Assembly (NCBI RefSeq): GCF_001692325.1
Contig: NZ_LXKN01000005.1
Location: 62,001-126,000 of the forward strand
Reading direction: 5' to 3'
Source of the DNA: Rhizobium sp. AC27/96
GTDB taxonomy: Bacteria; Pseudomonadota; Alphaproteobacteria; Rhizobiales; Rhizobiaceae
Length of the DNA: 64,000 bases
The notes below the pieces were generated by a model, which saw only the letters and a program-made list of their open reading frames with translations, was not told the origin of the DNA and did not search any database. A program made the translations under genes and the position numbers. This document shows positions 30,140 through 37,783 of the stretch, in pieces. Position 1 is the first letter of the stretch, and every line of letters starts with the position of its first letter.

Positions 30140-30193
30140 GCCCTCATGGTGAGGAGGCCCAAAGGGCCGTCTCGAACCACGAGGGCGAGTGGC
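30140..30193. repeat. 54-base intergenic repeat (inverted copy at 55285-55338)
   Basis: The segment starting GCCCTCATGGTGAGGAGGCC and ending in GAGTGGC matches the reverse complement of 55285-55338 at 53 of 54 positions by eye. It contains the GGCCC-AAA-GGGCC hairpin and CCTC-ATGGT-GAGG. Two almost identical copies 25 kb apart show a dispersed rhizobial repeat family. Confidence 0.85.
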
Positions 30194-30247
30194 GACGCAT
30201 CCTTCGAATCCCCAACCTCTCACCGCCAAGGCGCCGCGATACCCCCA

Positions 30248-31153
30248 TCAGGCCTGTTGCCCCTGCAACAGGAACCGATGCAGTTGCAAAGCTTCCGGAG
30301 AGAGCGAGCGAAAACGCGGTGCGCCGAGATAATATCCGAAGCCGCTTTCGACGCTGTCATTGCCGACGGTGACGAGCGCGCCGGATTGTAGATACTCCTC
30401 AATAAGGCCGAGGCTGCCGAGCGCTATGCCTTCGCCTCTGAGCGCCGCCTCCACCGCCATGATGTAGGTTGAAAAGGAAAGGCGCGGCCTCGGCAGCTTG
30501 CCCTTCAAGGGGTCGCCGATGCGGCCGAACCATTGGCGCAGACTGATCCAATGGGCGTTGGCGCGCTCGTAATCGATGAGATCGAGCGCGGCGATATCGA
30601 CCGCCGTTAGGGATTGCGGATCGAGACCGCGGATTGCCAGGTAGTCCGGCGAGGCAACTGGCACCAGCACCTCCTTCATCAGCGGCGTCAGGCTCCAGCG
30701 CGGATGCTCGCCGGTGGAATAGATGATGATGAGGTCGTGGTTTTCGGAAGCGAGTTCGGAATGGACGTCTGTCGTCAGCAGACGCACGGAAATGCCCGGG
30801 CTTTCCTTGCCGAAGTCCCTCAGCCTCTGCCCGAGCCAGAGATGCGAGATCGAACCGCTCGCCGCAATCGAGATGATCTCACCCGTACCGGCGCGGAATG
30901 GCTCGAGGCTCTCTTCGAGATATTCCAGCGTGGCACGCACGCGCTGGAACAGCCGCTCTCCCTCAGGCGTCAGCGCCAGATTTCGGCCGCGGCGGGTGAA
31001 GAGCGCCGCGCCAAGATGGTCTTCAAGCCCCTTGATGCGGCGACTGACGGCTGCCTGGGTGATGTTCAGCTCGCGGCCGGCGCGGGAAAAGTTCATCGCG
31101 CGGGCGGCTGCGTCGAAGACGCGAAAGGCTTCCAGGGGTATTTTTTCGAGCAT
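30248..31153 (-). CDS. LysR family transcriptional regulator (GcvA-like)
   Basis: A 301-residue LysR regulator. The N-terminal winged HTH (about 1-65) reads LEAFRVFDAAARAMNFSRAGRELNITQAAVSRRIKGLE, the pattern of the GcvA-like branch. The C-terminal substrate-binding domain follows from about 90. It is divergent from the dehydrogenase operon at 31270, so it probably senses a metabolite of that pathway and controls it. GGAGAG precedes the ATG. Confidence 0.92.
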   Translation of the reverse strand: MLEKIPLEAFRVFDAAARAMNFSRAGRELNITQAAVSRRIKGLEDHLGAALFTRRGRNLALTPEGERLFQRVRATLEYLEESLEPFRAGTGEIISIAASGSISHLWLGQRLRDFGKESPGISVRLLTTDVHSELASENHDLIIIYSTGEHPRWSLTPLMKEVLVPVASPDYLAIRGLDPQSLTAVDIAALDLIDYERANAHWISLRQWFGRIGDPLKGKLPRPRLSFSTYIMAVEAALRGEGIALGSLGLIEEYLQSGALVTVGNDSVESGFGYYLGAPRFRSLSPEALQLHRFLLQGQQA

Positions 31154-31167
31154 GGGCTCTCCATAAC

Positions 31168-31215
31168 TTCAGATCATCAATATTCCTGATAATTGCCCGG
31201 ATTTGAAGATCTGAA
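31168..31215. promoter_or_regulatory. Candidate LysR operator between divergent genes
   Basis: TTCAGATC at 31168-31175 and GATCTGAA at 31208-31215 form an 8-base inverted pair. Between them TCAATATTCCTGA (31177-31189) has the T-N11-A shape with TCA/TGA ends typical of LysR sites. The position, between 30248-31153 and 31270-32415, fits control of both. Motif-based only. Confidence 0.45.
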
Positions 31216-31269
31216 ATTGTGATGCAGGATCACGTCATCATATCATCCGCATTTATCAGGGGATCCCTC

Positions 31270-32415
31270 GTGTCCTTTTCCATTTCCGCCATCCCAGATA
31301 TTCGTTTCGGCGAGGGCGCACTCTCCGGCCTTCCGGCTGCCGTCAAATCCTTCGATGGCGTCGGCTCCGTCCTACTCGTCATCGACGCCTTCCTGGCGCA
31401 GTCGGGCCTTGCCGCCAAGATCAGCGCCGAGCTCGCGCAAGCTGGTGTGACGACGCAGGTCTTTTCGGATTTCGCCGGCGAGCCGAAGCTTGCGCATCTG
31501 CATGCTGCCATCGCCGTGGGGCAGGGCGCGGATATGGTCATCGGCATTGGTGGTGGTTCGGCGCTCGACATCGGCAAGATCGTCGCCTGCTGCATCGCCT
31601 CCGGTGAAGATCCGATGCACTATGCGCTGGCGGCCAATCCGTTGCCGAAACATCCGCTCAAGAAGATCATGATACCGACCACGGCCGGTACGGGTTCCGA
31701 AACTTCGGCGACGAATATCTTCGCCGGGCCGGAGGGCAAGAAGCTCTGGATCTGGGGTCCGGAAACGAAGGCCGATCTCGTCATTCTCGATCCGGCGCTG
31801 ACGAAGACTTTGCCCGCCAATCTGACGGCATGGTGTGGTCTCGATGCCTTCATCCATGCTTTCGAGGCGGCGACCAACCGCAATACCCATCGCGGCGCGC
31901 AGTTCTACGCGCACCAGGCGCTGCGGCTGCTGACCGGCTCTCTGGAAACCGCGGTCAAGCAGCCGGATGATATCGCCGCGCGCGGCGACGTGCTGCTTGG
32001 CTCCTGCTTCGGCGGCATTGCCATCGACAATTGCGGCACGGCGATCGCGCACAATGTCAGCCATGCTCTCGCTGGCCTCGGCCCGGTCCATCATGGTCTT
32101 GCAACGGCGCTTGGCTTCGAGGCAACGCTTGCGTGGCTGGTCGAAGCGGACACGGCGGATCTCAATGCCGCAGTCAATGCATGCGGTGTCGAGAGCGCTA
32201 TCGAGCTTCCCGCCTTCGTCTCCGACTGGATGGATCGCTGCGGCATCACGCGTTCGCTGCCCGCTGCCTTCAAGCCGTTCGATGCCAGTGACCTTGCCCG
32301 CGAAATGCGCGCCACCGAAAACCAGCCCATGCGGCGCTCGACCATCCGTGACGTGACGGATGCCGATATCGACCGCTTCGCGGCCGCCGTCATGACGCTG
32401 CCGAAAGGAATTTGA
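31270..32415 (+). CDS. Iron-containing alcohol dehydrogenase
   Basis: A group III metal-dependent alcohol dehydrogenase of about 381 residues. The NAD-binding GIGGGSALDIGKI lies in the N-terminal domain, followed by IPTTAGTGSE. The metal ligands are expected at D and H in GLDAFIHAFEA, and two H in IAHNVSHALAGLGPVHHG. I choose the GTG at 31270 (MSFSISAIPD) because AGGGGA lies eight bases upstream and this gives the usual length; earlier GTG/ATG codons at 31219-31222 lack a good site. It is one base from the aldehyde dehydrogenase start, so they should oxidise an alcohol stepwise to an acid. Confidence 0.92.
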   Translation: MSFSISAIPDIRFGEGALSGLPAAVKSFDGVGSVLLVIDAFLAQSGLAAKISAELAQAGVTTQVFSDFAGEPKLAHLHAAIAVGQGADMVIGIGGGSALDIGKIVACCIASGEDPMHYALAANPLPKHPLKKIMIPTTAGTGSETSATNIFAGPEGKKLWIWGPETKADLVILDPALTKTLPANLTAWCGLDAFIHAFEAATNRNTHRGAQFYAHQALRLLTGSLETAVKQPDDIAARGDVLLGSCFGGIAIDNCGTAIAHNVSHALAGLGPVHHGLATALGFEATLAWLVEADTADLNAAVNACGVESAIELPAFVSDWMDRCGITRSLPAAFKPFDASDLAREMRATENQPMRRSTIRDVTDADIDRFAAAVMTLPKGI

Positions 32416-32416
32416 G

Positions 32417-33916
32417 ATGACCAAGGAATATACGCGCGACTATTGGGAGAATGTCCTTTCCGGTTTGAAGCCTGAGGGACGCCATTTCATCGATGGTGCT
32501 CATCGCGCCGCCGCCTCCGGCGAGACCTTCACCCGCATCCGTCCGATGGATGGCAAGCCCGGCGCTGAGCTCGCGCGCGGCAATGCCGCCGATATCGACG
32601 CCGCCGTCGCCTCCGCTCGCGCCGCGTTTGAAAGCGGCGTATGGCGCAAGAAGGAGCCGCTGGAAAAGAAGAAGATCATGCTGAAATGGGCCGAGCTGAT
32701 CCGCGCCCATGGCGACGAGCTTGCCATGCTCGAGACCATTGATGTCGGCAAGCCGGTCATGGCGTCGCTTGGTGTCGATGTCCGCCTCTGCGCCGACGGC
32801 ATCCAGTTCTACGGCGAGATGATCGACAAGATGTATGACGAGATCGCGCCCACAGGCCCGAACGCCCGCGCGCTGGTGCGCAAGGTGCCGCTCGGTGTCA
32901 TCGGTGCAATCACGCCCTGGAACTATCCGATGATCATCGATGCCTGGAAGCTCGGGCCGTCGATCGCGGCTGGTAATTCCGTGGTGCTGAAGCCGGCCGA
33001 GCAATCCTCGCTTTCGGCGATCCGTCTTGCCGAACTTGGTTTCGAAGCCGGCCTGCCCGCTGGTGTCTTCAACGTTGTCACGGGCTATGGCGAAGAGACG
33101 GGCAAGCCGCTGGCGCTGCACATGGATGTCGACATGATTGCCTTTACCGGCTCGACCGAGGTCGGCAAGCTGATCATGGGTTATGCGGCGCAATCGAACG
33201 TCAAGCGCGTGGCGCTGGAGCTCGGCGGCAAGTCGCCGCTCGTCGTCTTCGAAGATGCCGATCTCGATGCCGCCGCCGTGGCTGCTGCCTGGGGCTGCTT
33301 CTACAATTCCGGCGAGACCTGCCATGCTTCGACAAGGTTGATCGTCCAGCGCTCCGTGCAGGACAAGTTGATCGAGAAGATCGAGGCGGTAACCCGCTCC
33401 GATATCGCGCTCAAGCATCCGCTCGACCCCTCCGCGCAGATCGGCGCCTTGATCGAGGAAGAGCACATGAACAAGGTGCTGGCGATGATTGCTGCCGGCG
33501 AGAAGGAAGGCGCGCGCCGCGCTTTCGGTGCCGAGCGTGTGCTCAGCGAAACCGGCGGCTATTATGTTTCTCCGGGTGTCTTCGTCGACATGACAAACGA
33601 CATGAGCCTGGCACGGCAGGAAATCTTCGGGCCGGTACTTGCCGCCATTCCCTTCGATACCGAGGAGGAAGCGCTGAGGATCGCCAACGACACGATTTAC
33701 GGGCTTGCCGGCGCCGTGTTCACCAAGGATATGGATCGGGCGCATCGCCTTTCCGAAGAGATCCATGCGGGCACGGTGTGGATCAACACCTATGATATGT
33801 CGAACTTCGCGACGCCCTTCGGCGGCTTCAAGCAATCCGGTTTCGGGCGCGACCGCTCGGTGCATGCGATCGATAAATATTGCGACTACAAGACCATCTG
33901 GCAGCAATTCGGCTAA
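32417..33916 (+). CDS. NAD(P)-dependent aldehyde dehydrogenase
   Basis: A 499-residue class 1/2-type aldehyde dehydrogenase. The oxyanion N169 is in TPWNYP, the general base E268 in LELGGKSP, and the catalytic C302 in NSGETCHAST. FTGSTEVG is the coenzyme loop. It resembles gamma-glutamyl-aminobutyraldehyde/betaine-type enzymes, but the substrate is unclear. The start follows the alcohol dehydrogenase stop by one base. The pair likely converts a primary alcohol to a carboxylate. Confidence 0.94.
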   Translation: MTKEYTRDYWENVLSGLKPEGRHFIDGAHRAAASGETFTRIRPMDGKPGAELARGNAADIDAAVASARAAFESGVWRKKEPLEKKKIMLKWAELIRAHGDELAMLETIDVGKPVMASLGVDVRLCADGIQFYGEMIDKMYDEIAPTGPNARALVRKVPLGVIGAITPWNYPMIIDAWKLGPSIAAGNSVVLKPAEQSSLSAIRLAELGFEAGLPAGVFNVVTGYGEETGKPLALHMDVDMIAFTGSTEVGKLIMGYAAQSNVKRVALELGGKSPLVVFEDADLDAAAVAAAWGCFYNSGETCHASTRLIVQRSVQDKLIEKIEAVTRSDIALKHPLDPSAQIGALIEEEHMNKVLAMIAAGEKEGARRAFGAERVLSETGGYYVSPGVFVDMTNDMSLARQEIFGPVLAAIPFDTEEEALRIANDTIYGLAGAVFTKDMDRAHRLSEEIHAGTVWINTYDMSNFATPFGGFKQSGFGRDRSVHAIDKYCDYKTIWQQFG

Positions 33917-33930
33917 GACATAAGAATCAA

Positions 33931-33969
33931 CATGATCCCGAAAGCAGCTTTACGCTTTTCGGGATCATG
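33931..33969. repeat. Perfect-arm palindrome between operon genes
   Basis: CATGATCCCGAAA pairs with TTTCGGGATCATG (13-base arms) around a 13-base centre. It sits in the 73-base gap between the aldehyde dehydrogenase and enolase-superfamily genes. Palindromes of this form are common between rhizobial genes. It could lower expression of the downstream gene or protect an upstream message end. Confidence 0.8.
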
Positions 33970-33989
33970 CTTGGGGAGAGGGAGCCACC

Positions 33990-35111
33990 ATGAGCAAGAT
34001 CGTTTCCATTGAGATTACCCATCATCGCCTGCCGCTCGATCCGGCATTCAAGGCAAGCTGGGACGGCCGTCCGCGCAAGCATTTCGATGCGACCATCGTG
34101 CGCGTCAGGGACGATGAGGGCCGCGAAGGCATCGGCTCCGGCGATCTCATGAAGGGCTTCGAGGGCCACGAGGATCTGTTCATCGGCCAGGATCCTCGCC
34201 ATCTTGAGCGGCACTACGAAGTGCTGTCGCATATAAACTTCCATTATGGCCGCTGCTGGCCGATGGATCTGGCGCTCTGGGATCTCTCGGGCAAGATCAC
34301 CGGCGAGCCGGTCTGGCGGATGCTGGGCGGCCGCGCCAGCCGCGTGCGGCTCTATGCGTCTTCCGGCGTGCTGCGCGAACCCGCCGCGATGGCGGATCAG
34401 GCCGAGCGCTATATCGAGGAAGGCTTTCCGGCGATGAAGGTGCGCTTCTCCTCGTCATCGGGCGGCCGTGGAGGCTGGCGCGAAGACGTCAAGGCGCTGG
34501 AAGCGATCCGCGCTCGCGTCGGCGACCGGCTAGAGTTGATGGTCGACTGCAACCAGGGTTGGCGCATGCCCTGGGACACGACGCTCTCCTGGACCTTCAA
34601 GGATGCTCTGACCGTTGCCAGAGAGCTGGAGCGGCTCGGCGTCTACTGGATGGAAGAGCCGCTGCATCGGTCCGACCGCAAGGGTATGAAGGAATTGAAG
34701 CAAGCAACCTCTGTCCGGATCGTTGGCGGCGAAATGACGCGCGAACTATACGAATTCCGAGATATCATCGAAGAGCGTGCTTTCGATGTCATTCAGCCTG
34801 ACGTGGCGCTTGTCGGCGGCATTACCGGGTGCCGGCGTCTGGCCTATCAGGCGCGTGAAGCTGGCGTGCAGTTCACGCCGCATTCCTGGACGAACGGTAT
34901 CGGGGTTCTCGCCAATGCGCATTTGACCGCCGGCGTCGCCGACGCCTCCTGGCTCGAATATCCCTATGACAATCCGGAGTGGAGCGAAGCCCGGCGCGAC
35001 TATCCGATGGCATCGCCGCTGAAGCATGAAGCGGGCTGGCTGGATCTTGGCGTCGCGCCGGGGCTCGGTATCGTTCTCGACGAAGAGCGGCTGAAGGCAA
35101 CGCGCATCTGA
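33990..35111 (+). CDS. Enolase-superfamily protein (mandelate racemase/acid-sugar dehydratase group)
   Basis: A 373-residue enolase-superfamily enzyme. Metal ligands are D186 in VDCNQGW, E222 or E223 in WMEEPL, and E248 in VGGEMT. The barrel has a His-Asp type base pair with D271 (QPDVALVGG) and H298 (FTPHSW), as in the mandelate racemase subgroup. The K-x-K position reads K150-V-R152, so the second lysine is arginine. The group abstracts the alpha-proton of a carboxylate, giving dehydration or racemisation, usually of sugar acids. Context (alcohol and aldehyde dehydrogenase upstream) suggests that a sugar acid or polyol is degraded. GGGGAGAGGGAG precedes the ATG. Confidence 0.9.
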   Translation: MSKIVSIEITHHRLPLDPAFKASWDGRPRKHFDATIVRVRDDEGREGIGSGDLMKGFEGHEDLFIGQDPRHLERHYEVLSHINFHYGRCWPMDLALWDLSGKITGEPVWRMLGGRASRVRLYASSGVLREPAAMADQAERYIEEGFPAMKVRFSSSSGGRGGWREDVKALEAIRARVGDRLELMVDCNQGWRMPWDTTLSWTFKDALTVARELERLGVYWMEEPLHRSDRKGMKELKQATSVRIVGGEMTRELYEFRDIIEERAFDVIQPDVALVGGITGCRRLAYQAREAGVQFTPHSWTNGIGVLANAHLTAGVADASWLEYPYDNPEWSEARRDYPMASPLKHEAGWLDLGVAPGLGIVLDEERLKATRI

Positions 35112-35144
35112 GATCGCTGCCGATCTATGCTCTCGCTGATTTTT

Positions 35145-35173
35145 CGTCCCGTCACGCCGTGGCGGGACGTTTT
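35145..35173. terminator. Bidirectional terminator
   Basis: CGTCCCG at 35145-35151 pairs with CGGGACG at 35163-35169, extended inward by CACG/CGTG. TTTTT precedes it and TTTT follows it, so it can end both the operon on the left and the acyltransferase on the right. It overlaps the acyltransferase stop codon at 35152-35154. Confidence 0.75.
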
Positions 35174-36363
35174 GCACTTTGCTCCTGGGTGCGCGCCCAG
35201 CGCATGACGGGACGCTCCAGAAGACCATAGCTCAGCGTGCCGATGGCGAGGATGATCGCGGTTGCGATCAGGCTTGAGACTATCCAACCGGGGAGCACGT
35301 CGTCCGAGCCTGAGCCAAACGACGAAGGCAACAGCTTCTGCATCAGCGTCAGCACGATATCCTGCCAGATATAGACGCCGAAGGAGACCGTGGCGATGTA
35401 GCGGCTGAGGCCATTGTCGAGCAAGTTTCCGAGAAATGCAGATTGCGGTAATGTGATGAGTGCGCCGGCAACGGCAAGCGGGAAGACCGGGAAGCCATAG
35501 GGAATGCCGAGCCAGCCATAGCCTTCCCAATCGCCGCCGATGGAGAGGTAAAGCCGCAATACACCGATGACCATCGTCATGATGGCCATGACATCATAGA
35601 CCGGCGAGCGTCTCGGCGGGATCATGGTCTGGATACCTGCCGCCAATGCACCGATGGCAAATATCGCAAAGAAGCCGATGGGATTATAGCGCGGCATCCA
35701 TTCCTTGGCGCCGCCCTGAAAGCCGTACAGCCATCCCCGGCCGGCACTGTCTGTCGGGAGGTAAGTGACGACAAGCCAATGGCCGGCCAGCGCCGCTGCA
35801 ATAACGAGAATCCAAAGCATGCGGCCGACGAAGGCGGAGCGCGGTCTCAGCCTGGGGCTGAACAACAGCAGGAAGCCGATCGGCAGGAGCACATAGCAAG
35901 TCGTCTCGAAGGGGATGGACCACAGAGGTCCGTCGCCCTGCACCGGAAAGAAGGTGAGCCAATGCCATTGGCTCATCAGGAAAAAGCCGGCGAGATAGCG
36001 GCCGATCAATTCACCATCGAGCGGAAATCCATAGACGGCAAAACTGAGCACGAAACCGATGGTCAGGGCGACCCAAAACCCTGGCAGGATGCGCGCGGCG
36101 CGGCGCATGATGTAGATTTTCAGTGATGGCAGCGGCTGTGCTCTGTCCAGCGCCAGCCAGAACGGCCGCGAAAGAAGAAAACCGCTGAGAACGAAGAAGA
36201 CCGCAACACCGTAGCTGCCGAAACGTGCGATGTGAAAGGGCAGAGACAGGGCGTCGGGAATCTTGTCGAAGTTCATGCGAAGCACGAGATGGTGGGCAAG
36301 CACCAGCAGGCACGCGACGGCGCGCATGAAATCCGCCCCTCCAAGACGTGCAGTCCTGTCCAT
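35152..36363 (-). CDS. Acyltransferase family 3 membrane protein (OafA/YrhL type)
   Basis: A 403-residue integral membrane acyltransferase with about ten hydrophobic segments. The family start is RAVACLLVLAHHLVLRM, with H in the AHH motif, followed by GVAVFFVLSGFLLSRPFW. PLWSIPFETTCYVLLPIGF corresponds to the conserved W-S-x-E-x-x-Y block, with T at the usual E-adjacent site. Such enzymes acetylate or acylate exopolysaccharide, O-antigen or Nod-factor-like acceptors; the acceptor here is unknown. GGGGAGG precedes the ATG. The 194-base gap to the next gene holds a GC hairpin at 36463-36493 but no gene. Confidence 0.9.
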   Translation of the reverse strand: MDRTARLGGADFMRAVACLLVLAHHLVLRMNFDKIPDALSLPFHIARFGSYGVAVFFVLSGFLLSRPFWLALDRAQPLPSLKIYIMRRAARILPGFWVALTIGFVLSFAVYGFPLDGELIGRYLAGFFLMSQWHWLTFFPVQGDGPLWSIPFETTCYVLLPIGFLLLFSPRLRPRSAFVGRMLWILVIAAALAGHWLVVTYLPTDSAGRGWLYGFQGGAKEWMPRYNPIGFFAIFAIGALAAGIQTMIPPRRSPVYDVMAIMTMVIGVLRLYLSIGGDWEGYGWLGIPYGFPVFPLAVAGALITLPQSAFLGNLLDNGLSRYIATVSFGVYIWQDIVLTLMQKLLPSSFGSGSDDVLPGWIVSSLIATAIILAIGTLSYGLLERPVMRWARTQEQSAKRPATA

Positions 36364-36557
36364 CAGCCTCCCCGCCGAAATCTCCCAGGTAGCGGGTTAA
36401 GCCATGGACGCAGCATCGGCAAGCATCGATCGAAACATCCGTTGCTGTAGCCGAGAGATAGACGTCCGGGTCCGTGTTGGAGGAGGGCCCGGACGTCAAG
36501 CCGGTCTTTCGCACCTGCCAGAAACGAAAGGCCGGATTCCGAATGTCGAAGTGATGG

Positions 36558-37133
36558 TCAGGCGGCGACCGAGCGATAGGGGCGCGTATCGCGGGCCGGC
36601 TTCAAGGCCGTGCTCCACCAGTTCAGCCGCGCGATCATGCGGACCAGCGATTGACGGGCCTCGAGCGGATTTTCGAGCGTGCCGTCTTCGGCGAACCTGC
36701 CCCAGGGATTGGCGAAGCTCACCGTGTCGCGCACGGTGACGGTATGGAGTTCGGAAAACACCACGCGCAATTGCTCGACGGCACGCAGGCCGCCGGAGAT
36801 GCCGCCATAGGAGACGAAGGCGACCGGTTTGCCGTGCCAGGGTTCGTAGACGAGATCGAGCACGAATTTCAGCGAGGCCGTGAAGCTGTGATTGTACTCC
36901 GGCGTGACGATAATGAAGGCATCCGCCTCCGAAAGCCGGGCGGAAAGAGCGGCGACGCCGGCGTGCTCGCGGTCATGGTGGAACGGCAGATCGAATTCGA
37001 GGGGATCGATCACGTCGATCTCGATGAGGGGATAGTGTACCAGTTCCCGTGCGACCCAGTTGACCACCCGATCGCATAGCCGGCCCGGGCGGGTGCTGCC
37101 GTAGACGATCGCCAGCCGGGTTGGTTCAGTCAT
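36558..37133 (-). CDS. NADPH-dependent FMN reductase family flavoprotein
   Basis: A 191-residue flavodoxin-fold reductase. The FMN phosphate loop is YGSTRPGR near the N-terminus and the family motif TPEYNHSFTASLKFVLD lies at about 98-114, followed by VSYGGISGGLRAVEQLR. It likely reduces FMN, quinones or azo/chromate compounds with NADPH. The gene is divergent from soxR with 74 bases between starts. Its promoter carries a SoxR box and a 19-base spacer, so redox-cycling compounds should induce it. AGGAG precedes the ATG. Confidence 0.92.
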   Translation of the reverse strand: MTEPTRLAIVYGSTRPGRLCDRVVNWVARELVHYPLIEIDVIDPLEFDLPFHHDREHAGVAALSARLSEADAFIIVTPEYNHSFTASLKFVLDLVYEPWHGKPVAFVSYGGISGGLRAVEQLRVVFSELHTVTVRDTVSFANPWGRFAEDGTLENPLEARQSLVRMIARLNWWSTALKPARDTRPYRSVAA

Positions 37134-37167
37134 GTCTTGCTCCTGCTTTACGCGGTTTGGAGCTCGG

Positions 37168-37198
37168 GTTATAAAACCTTAAGTAAAGTTGAGGTCAA
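37168..37198 (-). promoter_or_regulatory. SoxR-type promoter and operator of the FMN reductase
   Basis: On the minus strand TTGACC (-35, 37193-37198) and TATAAC (-10, 37168-37173) are separated by 19 bases, the overlong spacer typical of MerR/SoxR-activated promoters. Within it, 37177-37194 reads CCTTAAGTAAAGTTGAGG, matching the classical E. coli soxS SoxR box (CCTCAAGTTAACTTGAGG) at 15 of 18 positions. The box lies 13 bases from the soxR start on the other side. Confidence 0.85.
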
Positions 37199-37207
37199 TA
37201 GAGTAAA

Positions 37208-37672
37208 ATGGAAAAAATCGAGCCCAGCCAATTTTCCAGGTTGCTGACGGTCGGCGAGGTGGCGTCGCGAAGCGGCGTGGCGGTATCCGCACTGCATTTC
37301 TACGAGGCGAAAGGGCTGATCGAGAGCCATCGTAGCCGCGGCAACCAGCGGCGCTATCCACGCGAGGTGCTGCGACGGGTCGCGGTCATCAAGATCGCGC
37401 AAAGGGTCGGCATACCGCTTGCCGAAGTTCAAGCCGCGCTCGATGCCCTGCCGCAGGGACGCACGCCGACGGCGGCAGACTGGAAAGTCCTTTCCGCAGG
37501 CTGGAAGGATGATCTTGACGCCCGGATCAGGCGCCTCCAGGGGCTGCGCGATCAGCTCGATGGCTGCATCGGTTGCGGTTGTCTCTCGATGAAGAGCTGT
37601 CCGCTGCGAAATCCCTGGGACAGGCTTGCCGAGGAAGGAGCAGGGGCGCGGCTGCTCGACCCCGAGGAGTGA
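37208..37672 (+). CDS. soxR: Redox-sensitive transcriptional activator SoxR
   Basis: A 154-residue MerR-family regulator. The N-terminal winged HTH reads [21 protein letters not shown], then a dimerisation helix. The [2Fe-2S] cluster cysteines are C120, C123, C125 and C131 in [12 protein letters not shown], the exact SoxR spacing CX2CXCX5C. Oxidation of the cluster by redox-cycling compounds activates transcription. No soxS is present nearby; in most non-enteric bacteria SoxR acts directly on small reductase and efflux genes, and the divergent FMN reductase is the likely target. The start lies close to the operator, suggesting autoregulation. Confidence 0.95.
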   Translation: MEKIEPSQFSRLLTVGEVASRSGVAVSALHFYEAKGLIESHRSRGNQRRYPREVLRRVAVIKIAQRVGIPLAEVQAALDALPQGRTPTAADWKVLSAGWKDDLDARIRRLQGLRDQLDGCIGCGCLSMKSCPLRNPWDRLAEEGAGARLLDPEE

Positions 37673-37736
37673 GGCGAAAGCATAGAACGGACTGGTTTTT
37701 ACGGAATCACTCAGTCGCCCTTGCCGTTGCTTTTAC

Positions 37737-37782
37737 GCAATTGCGGACGGGGAAAACCGCTACGCAGTTTTCCTGGAATTGC
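37737..37782. repeat. REP-like palindrome touching the glpD stop
   Basis: GCAATT and GGGAAAAC at the left pair with GTTTTCC and AATTGC at the right around CGCTACGCA. It ends two bases from the glpD stop codon (37784-37786) and probably acts as its transcript end. The GGAAAACCGCTACGC word is one I associate with a widespread rhizobial intergenic repeat. Confidence 0.75.
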
Positions 37783-37783
37783 T

